NCBI GenBank assembly: GCA_009760855.2 | Contig: WPIO01000673.1 | Span: forward strand, 1-12,619 | DNA length: 12,619 bases | Direction of reading: 5' to 3' | DNA from: Cristatella mucedo | Taxonomy: Eukaryota > Bryozoa > Phylactolaemata > Cristatellidae | Part shown: piece by piece, positions 1 through 8,100 of the stretch | Numbering within the stretch: the first letter of the stretch is position 1 | Layout: each line of letters begins with the position of its first letter | The notes under the pieces: model-generated | Database searches by the model: none | Seen by the model: only the letters and a program-made list of their open reading frames with translations | What the model was told of the DNA's origin: nothing | Program-made: the position numbers and the translations under genes

Positions 1-660
1 TAAGAAATTCAGCTGCCATCCCTGTGCATCTGTCATCAAAACACAGCAACGGAATTAAGAAAATTTCATACGCTCGAGGGTGGGAGTGATCTAAGTAAAG
101 GTTCAGCTAAGTGCCATCTGTAGTGAAAGCCTAGATTGTATCCTGGCAATCACAACGGCTGGAGTTAGTGTGTCAGCAGTAAAAGAACCTGACCTAGCAC
201 AGCGTTAGAGGTACATTATCCTTCTGAGGTACCCGGGATTATCTGTGTCCATTTATCACACCAATACTGTAGAATTTCCTATAGAGATGAGACCTAAAAC
301 CATGCCAGTGCTACATTCCCAGCGATGCTCGGGCGAGAAAGTAGCTTCAGAAGGACTTGGTCTCGACGTGCTACAACCTGTTGAAAGAACGAGCAAAAAA
401 GCAGAGATATTATAACTGAGTCTGCATTCCTATGTAGGTCGATATATTGGTAAACCAATGCTTACCCCGAGAAGTAATCAGCTCTAAAATCAGACTGGAA
501 CTTAGCAGCAAGTCTTAAGTTTTAATGTAAGAGTTCAGCTGGATGGCTACAACTCGGCACTGCGTCTTTGATTTGAACAGTACAAGGAAGATTTGGGGAA
601 GTTGCTCAAGTTCTCTTAATTTAGTGTTGTTTTCTTGAGTAGTCAGTTGCCAATGCAAAT
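1..660 (-). mobile_element. CR1/L2-like LINE fragment A (decayed reverse transcriptase core)
   Basis: Read on the minus strand from about 660 down to 1, this follows the reverse transcriptase of the same family as the two large copies in the window. It runs from the segment before the RPVS-type finger motif (about 600), through QLNSYIKT (about 520-545) and KFQSDFRA (about 495-515), the palm region around LLKLLSR (about 340) and LAWF (about 305), to the region of the YADD box (about 105) and beyond. DNA similarity to 12290-12550 is visible by eye, for example around GAAAGCCTAGATTG. In-frame stops and indels break the frame and the YADD motif itself is lost. The left end is cut by the window edge. 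The clade (CR1/L2, APE-type non-LTR) is inferred from the motif style. It is non-functional. Confidence 0.75.
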
Positions 661-960
661 GGCTCACTTGAAACAGGACACCTAGATTTCGTGAAGATTC
701 AGTGTTAGATGTGCTGGCAGGGCCAATTTTGAGACTATACCTTTCAAATTGATAAATCAAACGTGGATCGTTCATGCTAGTCAGTTGGTTTTTATCACCG
801 TACAGTTTTAAAAGTTGCTGCCATCCATGTGCAGAATCTATCAATATGTGCATTATTTGAGTTGAGAGAAATCGACATGTTGATGGGCAGGGAGCAATCA
901 AGGCAAAGGTCTTATCTGCATAGAAGTGAACATACCAGTCTTATCTGCATAGAAGTGAAC
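661..960 (-). mobile_element. CR1/L2-like LINE fragment B (post-YADD segment)
   Basis: This minus-strand fragment aligns by eye with about 12150-12420 of the younger LINE copy. It carries the HFYAD start of the catalytic box near 955, a WQQLLKLYGDKNQL stretch matching the family's AANFLKLNDDKTNL, and RNLGVLFQ matching RNLGVIFQ. It covers the part of reverse transcriptase just downstream of the catalytic box. It is joined on its left to fragment A, which encodes an earlier part of the same protein, so the order is scrambled. The 128-codon open frame at 515-901 spans the junction and is a chimera of both pieces, not a gene. The right end near 955-960 abuts the integrase relic. The copy is old and non-functional. 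Confidence 0.75.
909..960. repeat. 29-bp offset tandem duplication inside LINE fragment B
   Basis: A 23-bp stretch at 909-931 recurs exactly at 938-960, an offset of 29 bp. The repeated piece contains the HFYAD codons of the reverse transcriptase catalytic box, so the box is doubled on the minus strand. The copies are identical, which suggests the duplication is younger than the LINE decay around it. Confidence 0.85.
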
Positions 961-984
961 GTTTGAATTGTTCCTGGCATTTTC

Positions 985-1561
985 ATGGTTCTCCTACCTT
1001 TATACTCACTCTTTGTTTCTAACATAATCTCCTATATTAATACTTTCGATTTCCTTTTAACACTGTGCAATAGGCTCTTTCAGCTTAATGTTCGATTCAT
1101 TCTTTCAACAAATGCAACACTCTTCATAGTAGTACTTTTTATCACCCGTGTTTTATGTCCCTTTCATTTCTTTCATGAACTCTCCTTTAAACTCTGTTCC
1201 TGGATCTACCGTTATCTATTTTGGCCATTGTAACGGGCCTTCTATAAATATCTATAATTGCTTGCGTTCCTTCTTTAGGAGACTTTGTTTTAAGTGGTCT
1301 TGAATCTGTATATCTACTAGCAATACCAACGACATTCAGACCATATTTGTATCCAGAATCATTTGGCATATATAAAATGTCTGCTTGGTGATTTTCTTTA
1401 GGTGCTACTCCCTTAAAGAAACCATTTGGAATTTCCTTAGGCCTTGATTTGAATACTTGACTTATATCTGAGTCAGGATTCTGTCCTTTTTTTCTTTCTT
1501 TTCGAGTTAAACATGACATTCTATAGAAATGGAAATATTTGGCGGTATCGTTAAAAAACAT
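985..1561 (-). pseudogene. Maverick/Polinton-type integrase relic (retroviral-like D,D,E core)
   Basis: The minus-strand frame 1561-1187 gives 124 codons with a retroviral-type integrase core. HQADILYMP (residues 58-66) holds the first catalytic Asp (codon 1379-1381). It is followed by GYKYGLNVV and SRYTDSRPLKTK, typical of Polinton/Maverick c-integrases. IDNG (residues 115-118) holds the second Asp (codon 1214-1216). After a frameshift the next segment shows GTEFKGEF, and another frame at about 1090-1115 shows AFVERMNR with the third catalytic Glu (codon 1104-1106), about 36 codons after the second Asp. This fits the D,D(35)E spacing. A further frameshift follows, then the similarity fades by about 985. 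The N-terminal region is short, with no recognisable zinc-binding HHCC module. The enzyme normally inserts element DNA into the host genome. This copy is broken by several frameshifts. The 82-codon plus-strand ORF over 985-1233 is its shadow. Confidence 0.7.
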
Positions 1562-1782
1562 TTCATGAAATTGATTACTTAAAAACAGACCATACCTATT
1601 TTAAACCACCTAAAAGGAAGAAACAAAAACAAAAGTATAAAATTCGTTGTGAAATCTGTGATCTGGATTTTAATGAAACCGAATTCGATTCTAGTCGTAT
1701 GCGTAAGAATGAAATAATAGTTTGCTCATACTGTAACTGCAATTCCAATAAACACACAATAGAGAAACCAAAAAAATTATAG
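1555..1782 (+). pseudogene. small basic zinc-ribbon-like ORF, unrecognised
   Basis: An open plus-strand frame of 75 codons runs from just after a stop at 1552-1554 to TAG at 1780-1782. It has a Lys-rich stretch (PPKRKKQKQKYK), then a C-x2-C pair in CEICDLDF and a second cysteine cluster in VCSYCNCNS, spaced like a zinc ribbon or finger. The only in-frame ATG (1699) lies after the first cysteine pair, so the true start is missing or lost. It overlaps the head of the integrase relic on the opposite strand by a few bases and converges with the fibre-like gene, whose stop lies 7 bp away. It could be a small DNA-binding protein of the virus-like element. The family is unknown. Confidence 0.4.
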
Positions 1783-1789
1783 TCACTAG

Positions 1790-2963
1790 TCAATAAACCC
1801 TTATAAAAGGATGTTCCAATACTTCATATACACATCCCCGCTTAGATCCTGTAGCAATTTGTGTTATCTCAAAACTATTTCCATTAGTTAAAGGCAAACG
1901 GAAAGCAACACAGTTAAAAAAAGAGCACATTGCATTAATAGTTCATCTGTATTTCTCAGGAGGCTACATAACTAGTCAAGAGGTGTACCTTTAAATTTCC
2001 AAGATTATCTATAAAGTAATAATCTTTAGGAAGCCTACTGAAATAAGCATAATACTTATAATCAGTACCACCAGGTGCTGTATTTATAGCCTTTATCTCA
2101 CCTGATACAATACACGTATCACTTCTAGGTCTAAGGAATACACAATTAAATGAACCAACAACCATAACACTTGGTATATTTTTGCCATAGCTGTCTTAAT
2201 TGTCCATGTATAGGAAATAGAAGTATTAATAAGGATTTCATATAACTGGGATTCATTGATATACTTATTACTTGTGTTATCTTTTTAACTGTTTTATCAA
2301 CATCAGATTTTTTTGCAACATCAGAAAGATTAACAAGCTCAACTTTTATTCATATTAATTGTCGTAGTTGCTGGAGAATTCTTTAGTAAAACATCTCGTT
2401 TCATTCCACCATAAGTAGCACAGAAATCATCATAACACTGTTGCATTACTATTACCAGAGTTCTATCAAGTAAATTGTATAGCAACATTTTTTATATTTA
2501 GATCCCCAGTCATTGTATCACCAGATTGTGTAACATAAATTTCTAACTGACTTGCATTAACAACATCAGTTGGATTAACACCCACACTAAGATTAGTAAT
2601 GGGCTTACCGGCAAGATTTAAAGATCCTTATGAATTTGCAATGAAATTAGCGTCAGCATAAGCTTTAGTTACTGCATCACAATCATTAACAGGATTACTC
2701 ATATTTATAATTGTATTTCAATTCGCATCAATATCTGATAATATATAACCATTTATCTTGGATACATATTCATTAGAATTTAGTTTTTATGTTCATCTAT
2801 ATATTTATTGATCAAAACTTTGGATCTATCTAATAATTCTTTTACTATTGGAACTATTTTTGCAAATCTACCATACTCTTCTTCTTCTACTACTCGTATT
2901 TCTATTTTTTTATGTGATATTATATATCGTAACCAGGTTATTTTTTATTGTGAAATCTTCCAT
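1790..2963 (-). pseudogene. phage-tail-fibre-like protein relic of the virus-like element
   Basis: The likely start is ATG at 2963-2961, overlapping the end of the upstream gene by 26 bp. The likely end is TGA at 1792-1790, giving about 390 codons broken by stops and frameshifts. The N-terminal part is acidic and helical-looking, with VVEEEEYGRFAKIVPIVKEL near 2895-2840. The middle has phage-tail-fibre-like repeats: NPVNDCDAVTKAYADANF (2696-2643), LAGKPITNL followed by TDVVNASQLE (about 2615-2546), GDTMTGDLN (2522-2496), and INMNKS followed by LVNLSDVAKKSD (about 2360-2305). The C-terminal part, in two frames, has FNCVFLRPRSD (about 2145) and FNCVAFRLPL (about 1905-1875), which resemble each other. 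In phages the DAV-x-K-x-Y and TMTGDL signatures mark trimeric fibres or spikes used for attachment. Attachment function here is inference. The host-genome copy is non-functional. Confidence 0.5.
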
Positions 2964-3687
2964 GTTCACTTATAATATAGAACTCAAAATCAAAGTATTT
3001 CTATTCCCTGAAAAGTAACATACATAGCGCAGTTCTAATGGGTATATAAAACTCATATTTAGTAGGTACTCTAACATTTCCTGCCGCTATGTAATCTACT
3101 GGTGTATCATTACAATTCAATACAGGAACACAAATCTCAAACTCAGAGTAAAAACATCTACTTAATTTTAGAAGATGTAAACCAAGTAAACATTGAGCTA
3201 AGTATTGTTTTGGAATAAATCCTTCAGCAATGCTTCTACTCCATGAGCATCAAATTTCTACTTGTGTATCTTTATCCATTATTCAATCAGGAGAATATCT
3301 GTATTCTCCGTCACTTGTGAAACAGTCATTTGCATTCTCAATCTTTCTACCAAGTTTCAATTCTAGAAATTTAGCAGTAATAGGTTCAAACACCTTACCA
3401 AACAACATCCGAGGATATCTCATAGAAGAGTTGTTAGCAATATATTTTTTTAGTTTTCTACTTGCAATTAATTCTATATTAACATCTATTTGTGCACGAT
3501 AGACCAAATCATTTTCTAAAACATCTTACACTTCTGATCTTCCAATATTCAACGACATAGATTTGTTCCACTTATCTAACCCTTGTACAATTATTTTTGC
3601 ATTATATTCTGTTTTTAAACTTATCTAAATGTCAGTTTCGTATTAACAAATTTTCTTTACTGCATGTAAGCTTTGATCCATTTCCAT
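2938..3687 (-). pseudogene. unknown virus-like gene, 250 codons with six in-frame stops
   Basis: One minus-strand frame runs from ATG (3687-3685, with a second ATG two codons on) to a possible terminal TAA at 2940-2938. It has six internal stops and no frameshift that I can detect. The longest open stretch is 3507-3283, with SMRYPRMLFGKVFEP and KLGRKIENANDCFTSDGEYR. Later stretches include SIAEGFIPKQYLAQ (about 3235-3190), FEICVPVLNCNDTPVDYIAA (about 3140-3080) and VPTKYEFYIPIRTAL. The composition looks like a folded globular protein, perhaps structural, but I recognise no family. The gene starts only a few bases after the stop of the 85-codon ORF, and its end overlaps the start of the fibre-like gene, as in a compact viral operon. 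A capsid or penton role is possible but not shown. Confidence 0.45.
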
Positions 3688-3693
3688 TTGATG

Positions 3694-3951
3694 CTAGTTC
3701 AGCAGTGTTTTAACAAATAGCCAAATAATGAAAATAGTTGTAGAAGGGATAGCAGGCTCAGCAGGGTTACTACCAGCAGCAGGAACCGCAGCCTTAGCTT
3801 CTGGAAATTGTTCATTAAATTCTATTGTTACATCAAGTTTGGATGTAACTCTAAGAGGTTCATCATTGTATTGCAAATCGATAACATGAATAGGAGAAGG
3901 AGACAGCCACTCGGGATATGCAACACCAACTGGTTCTGTCAATTCATTCAA
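3694..3951 (-). pseudogene. 85-codon ORF, probable C-terminal piece of a larger virus-like protein
   Basis: This open minus-strand frame begins at a TTG rather than an ATG. The same frame reads back about a dozen codons upstream to a stop near 3985, so it is probably the tail of a longer broken gene. It contains GVAYPEWLSPSPIHVIDL, then YNDEPLRVTSKLDVTIEFNE, a beta-strand-rich pattern, then an Ala/Pro-rich stretch (residues about 50-68), and ends in a hydrophobic segment, TIFIIWLFVKTLL. Another frame just upstream (about 3960-4015) has SLMPWQHTGGDTETPKG, which may belong to the same protein. A jelly-roll capsid C-terminus would fit this texture, but I cannot identify the family. The next gene starts 7 bp beyond its stop. 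Confidence 0.35.
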
Positions 3952-3959
3952 TCCAAGAA

Positions 3960-5095
3960 AAGCCCCTTCGGTGTTTCTGTGTCACCGCCTGTGTGCTGCC
4001 ACGGCATCAAGCTATAGTTAGCCTAAGTCTGTAAATATTCTTAATCAGCACAGAGAGCGTAATGAATTCCATAGAATAAATAACTCGCTTCAAATCGAGA
4101 TTAGTATTCTCGCATAAAAAATATATACACAATCCATTTGCATTTGGCAGCCCCTTGGCTTTGTCGCCCAAGGTCAGCATTCCCCCTCCCTGCCCACCCC
4201 TTGCTGTGTATCTGAGCCGCCAAGCATGCTCATCAAGAATGGCAGTATTTTAAGTCATAGTGACCTCCCCAAAATATTCCTTATCCTTCAAGGTACTTAT
4301 CAGTATTTAGAACCATAAGTTGTCCTGAGCGGTGAGCGAAAAGTGAGCCATAAACAAAGGCTGGTAAAGTTTCCCTATTCTTTTACTTCTACAATTTAAT
4401 CCCAAAATGTCCACTTCTAGGTGTAAATGTTTTAAGCTTAATATTGAACTAAGCAAGATCAGGATCTCCGATCACATCGTGGAGTTCTGTATGTTTGGAA
4501 AGATTCCAAGTTCCTTCATCAGCTGCATCTTAGAAATTTGAGTCTCGATCGTCAATAACTTCAAGTCTGCCTCACTTTAAACTCTTTTCTATAGATGGTT
4601 GATCCCTTTTCGGAGTGTGAAGGATCGTTAGCAGCCAAATGCAAGGCTATGTGTGCTAACTGGATGTTAGTAACATGCATAGAGCAAAGTCAGAGGATTT
4701 GAAAGTTTGCAATTGATTATAGGTATCAAGGATTAGGAATACAATTATTGTATACGAGGAACAAATTGTTTGAAATACGTTACCTTGTATAAATAAATAA
4801 ATAAATAAATATACACATTATTATCAATAAATATATTGTTACTACTATATCTATTAATATATTGAGCCGTATAAAGTTAGGCATTCACAATTGCATTAGG
4901 CATAACGATGCTCACATAGAAAAGTGTGTTCTCCCTACTCACACAGTAAAACACAAACTGCTGAGCCGATTACTTTCCAGGGATACCCATGGTCGATACA
5001 ACAGAGATGCCTGATAGCTGCCAGTACAATAGCTAGTAAATTTGCTGCTTTCCCCTGTTCAGATGCAAAAAGGAACACGACTTCGACTCAATCAC
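3960..5095. other. no recognisable gene; AT-rich spacer
   Basis: Apart from the possible extension of the virus-like block near 3960-4015, I see no coding signal on either strand and no RNA gene. A simple TAAA-type tetranucleotide repeat lies at about 4788-4811. The plus-strand ORF at 4924-5241 is carried mainly by the purine microsatellite and has no recognisable domain, so I do not call it as a gene. Confidence 0.6.
4788..4811. repeat. (TAAA)n microsatellite
   Basis: About six units of a TAAA-type repeat, followed by AT-rich sequence. It could mark the poly(A)-like tail of an old retroposed insertion, but nothing upstream identifies one. Confidence 0.85.
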
Positions 5096-5097
5096 TT

Positions 5098-5116
5098 GAA
5101 AGTGAGAGAGAGAGAA

Positions 5117-5186
<70 letters not shown>

Positions 5187-5280
5187 AGAGAGACAGGGAC
5201 AAAGAGACAGACAGGCAGACAGAGTGGTACAGACAGACTGAGGCAGAGAGAGATAGAGACAAAGAGAGAGATCAGAAAAG
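5098..5280. repeat. purine-rich tract with (AG)n core
   Basis: The plus strand is almost pure purine for about 100 bases. It has an uninterrupted (AG)n core at 5119-5181 (about 31 units), followed by degenerate GACA/AGAC repeats to about 5280. Mirror-symmetric polypurine tracts of this kind can form triplex DNA. Open frames over it (Arg-Glu on plus, Ser-Leu on minus) are artefacts of the repeat. Confidence 0.95.
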
Positions 5281-5328
5281 GGCAATACAATAAAAAAGGC
5301 ATAACAAATCAGGTTAAGAGAGTCTAGG

Positions 5329-5614
<286 letters not shown>

Positions 5615-5887
5615 CATATTTGATAAACCAAACGACATAAATAAAAATTATGTAAGTTTTTTGTAAATATAAACGCTGCTTTTTACAGTATTTTCTTTCT
5701 GTAGAGCCATCTATTTCTAGCATCATTTTTTTCAAACTGTCTCTGGCCAAAGGCTGCATATGGTCTAAATATCAAGCTTTAGATATTTGACGATTGCCAT
5801 AAATGCCCGACGTAATGGTTGAGACAATGTTTTAGAGGAAATCCTGAGTAAGTGTTGCTTTGAAGTTCTTAGGAACTGGTGAAAATA

Positions 5888-5960
5888 ACATCCTTTGACA
5901 ATCGCGACTATGTCGCAAGCTCAGACGCTGATACCACTAAACCGGGTGGATTGCCACCTC
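5888..5960 (-). other. possible tRNA-like (SINE head) remnant
   Basis: On the minus strand, TTTAGTGGTATCAGCG (about 5945-5930) resembles a pol III A box. It is followed by AGCGTCTGA, an anticodon-arm-like segment, and a weak B-box-like ATTGTCAAAGG about 30 bases on. A perfect 5-bp hairpin, GCGAC/GTCGC, at 5904-5916 sits where a tRNA would not have one, and the acceptor stem cannot be paired. It is therefore not a functional tRNA. It may be a decayed tRNA-derived SINE, or chance. Confidence 0.2.
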
Positions 5961-6409
5961 TTAGATTAACACTAAAATGTTCATTTTGAACTGTTTTAGC
6001 TTAGGCAAATTTTGTAGTCGGGTGACGTCTTTTAAATTTAAATGCACAAAGCACTGAATTGTTGAGATTTGATCTTTTTTAACCCATCCTGACGAGGCTT
6101 TGTGGGCAGTGAACAGCGTTTATATGTACACATGATTAGTTAGCAGTGGCAGGCCATGACTGCTACAAGCCGTGTGATAAGGCTGCTTGTAAAACCTGGG
6201 CTGCCACCTTTGCTTCCTTTACATTCTCGCCTCCTGACATACAGCCCTCTAACGTGTTTTCGTGTTCGTTGCAGAATTCTTCCGAAAACCGAAGTTCTTG
6301 CGAACATCGTATCCGGAAAAGATGCAGCTAAAACCTTTTTAAAGTTATTCTGGTTGTTATTTGACCGTAGCAAGTAAGAAATTACATGCCTACGGATATC
6401 TAAAGGCTG

Positions 6410-6790
6410 AGCTTTGGGCTGCTGGGTCTCCCACATCGGCTGCCGCTTTAGCTATGCCGGCTGCTAGTAACCCGCATGTTAGTTATGATCGTCGGCAGCT
6501 GTTACCGCTTCGTCATCGTAGATCAAATGCATTCCTAGATATTAATGTTGTTGCTAAGATTCATGAACTATGCATTAACAAAAGAAAAGCACCCGTAGCC
6601 CTAGAGGTTGCCGGAACCACCAGGACAGACGCTGCTCGTACGGCTGAAACTGGGAGCTAAGTACCCGTTCGTTTGGTGTTCGTAGCATTGTCTCGAACCG
6701 CTCAGCACGCTCCCCCACATGCTTCACTACAAATCTCAAATCTCTCTAACTTAGTGGTCGTCAGGCCTGTTGTAACTCCATCGGCCGGCC
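6410..6790 (+). pseudogene. LINE copy C: region upstream of endonuclease
   Basis: The frame around 6410-6660 reads ELWAAGSPTSAAALAMPAAS, then SYDRRQLLPLRHRRSNAF and AKIHELCINKRK. A Tyr-x3-Gln-Leu-Leu-x-Leu-Arg motif followed by a short basic segment is commonly found just before the endonuclease in L2/CR1-type ORFs. I recall this pattern from the family rather than proving it here. A TAA near 6658-6660 interrupts the frame, which resumes to about 6830 with NLVVVRPVVTPSAGPMLAFG, just ahead of the endonuclease. No separate ORF1 is recognisable between 6130 and 6400. Confidence 0.45.
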
Positions 6791-7505
6791 CAATGCTTGC
6801 ATTTGGAATCCTGGCTCAATGTGCAATAAACCTCTGGCAATACGCAACCTTATTTCTGAAAATGGTATCGACCAGCTCGCCCTAACTAAAACTTGGCTAA
6901 AATCGATAAACTGCCCGACGATTATAGACGCTACTCGATCTGGTTTCTCGTTCTTTCACACCCCTAGATCACTCACAACTGGAGGCAGAGTTGCAATTAT
7001 CTTGTGCTCGAAATTCAACTTCAAGCTATTTGCTGTCAAGTTGCCAACTTCAAGCCATTTGCTGTCATGTTGCATCATCAAGCTCGAAGCAGTCTTTTGA
7101 ATTAATTGTACTGGTCTCATCCGAAAAGAAGCTACCGATAATGGCAGTAGTCTATCACCCACCAGCTACAAAATCCTTCTTTATCTCGGATTTCTAAAAT
7201 CTCATTTCGATTCTATGTGCAAGAAATCGATCCTTCCTCGTTATGGGTGATTTCAACGTTCACTTTGATAACTTATCTAAAGCTTTCAGCACCAAATTTC
7301 TGTATTGACTGACTCATTGTCTCTTGTGGCTCATGTGGATGGCCCTACTCACATCAAGGGTCACACATTCATTCAGATTTTCTCATACAACTGCACTTTG
7401 TCATCACCAATTACTACCAAATCCTGCTTATCTAACCACATGCAGATCTCATTCAATCTAGAGTGTGTGCCCACCTCCACCTCTAAAATAACCGGTGAAT
7501 CGTGA
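6791..7505 (+). pseudogene. LINE copy C: APE-type endonuclease, inactive
   Basis: The domain starts at about AFGIL (6797), then IRNLISENGIDQLALTKTWL (about 6835-6895), FSFFHTPRSLTTGGRVAIIL (about 6945-7005), AVVYHPPA, VMGDFNVHFDN (about 7243-7275), then VDGPTHIKGHT and CLSNHMQISF (about 7420-7450). In this superfamily the enzyme nicks target DNA to prime reverse transcription. The expected TETWL is TKTWL (catalytic Glu to Lys), and the expected SDH near the end is SNH (Asp to Asn). A 29-bp tandem duplication at 7017-7074, another small indel and stops near 7195, 7306 and 7503 break the frame. Confidence 0.75.
7017..7074. repeat. 29-bp tandem duplication in the endonuclease region
   Basis: 7017-7045 and 7046-7074 are two adjacent 29-bp units that differ at three positions. 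The length is not a multiple of three, so the duplication shifts the endonuclease reading frame. An extra small indel nearby is needed to explain the net frame change. Confidence 0.9.
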
Positions 7506-8100
7506 AATCTCAAGACCCTTGACGTCTATGCTGTCCGTGCGAGAATATCTGCTTCACCGCGGCTGCTAAGTCCTCCGTCTGATCTGTTATCATTGGTAGA
7601 TAGCTACAACAGGACACTAGCTGACACGTTCTACGAGTTTGCACCTCTGACAAAGGGCACTCTGAGCCCCTGCCACGACGGCCTATGGTTTACCACAGAC
7701 AATTAACTAGCCCGGTCTACTAAGCGAAAGCTTGAAAAAGCATGCAAAAGATCTGGACTGACTGTCCATCGAAAGGCATGTGAAGACTACTGTAGGTCGT
7801 ACCAATCGATCATAGCAAAGGCCAAGTCTAGCTTCTATAAAAATATTGTTAAATGCCTGATGCACAATCCAAAAATGCTGATGTCGACGATAAACCATAT
7901 CCTCAACCGTTCCCAGATTAGCTTCTTACCTGATGATCCTTGTGATGATCTAGCCGATCGCTTCTCCCGATTCTTTGTGCAGAAGATAGACCGGATCAGG
8001 GAATCCATCCCTGCGATGACACTATCCCCACTAGCATGCTGTTCCTCAATTGCTGGCTGCACCTCAAAGTCTACATTTAAGCAGGTCACTAGTGATCCTG
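7506..8100 (+). pseudogene. LINE copy C: linker between endonuclease and reverse transcriptase
   Basis: One frame carries on from the endonuclease with a stop near 7706. It shows FAPLTKGTLSPCH, WFTTDN, then a basic helical segment (KRKLEKACKRSGLTVHRKAC) and YQSIIAKAKSSFYKNIV, and ends in DDLADRFSRFFVQKIDRIRE and IPAM. This is the usual texture of the segment in CR1/L2-type proteins in which nucleic-acid-binding basic residues precede the reverse transcriptase fingers. No catalytic motif is expected here. Confidence 0.65.

Noticed and set aside
985-1233. Plus-strand hydrophobic 82-codon ORF that looks like a membrane protein
   Set aside because: It is antisense to the integrase relic, whose DNG, GTEFKGEF and AFVERMNR segments explain the DNA better.
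3230-3502. Plus-strand 90-codon ORF
   Set aside because: It is antisense to the longest open part of the 250-codon minus-strand gene.
4924-5241. Plus-strand 105-codon ORF ending in Arg-Glu repeats
   Set aside because: Its second half is only the (AG)n microsatellite in translation, and the first half shows no domain or codon bias I can recognise.
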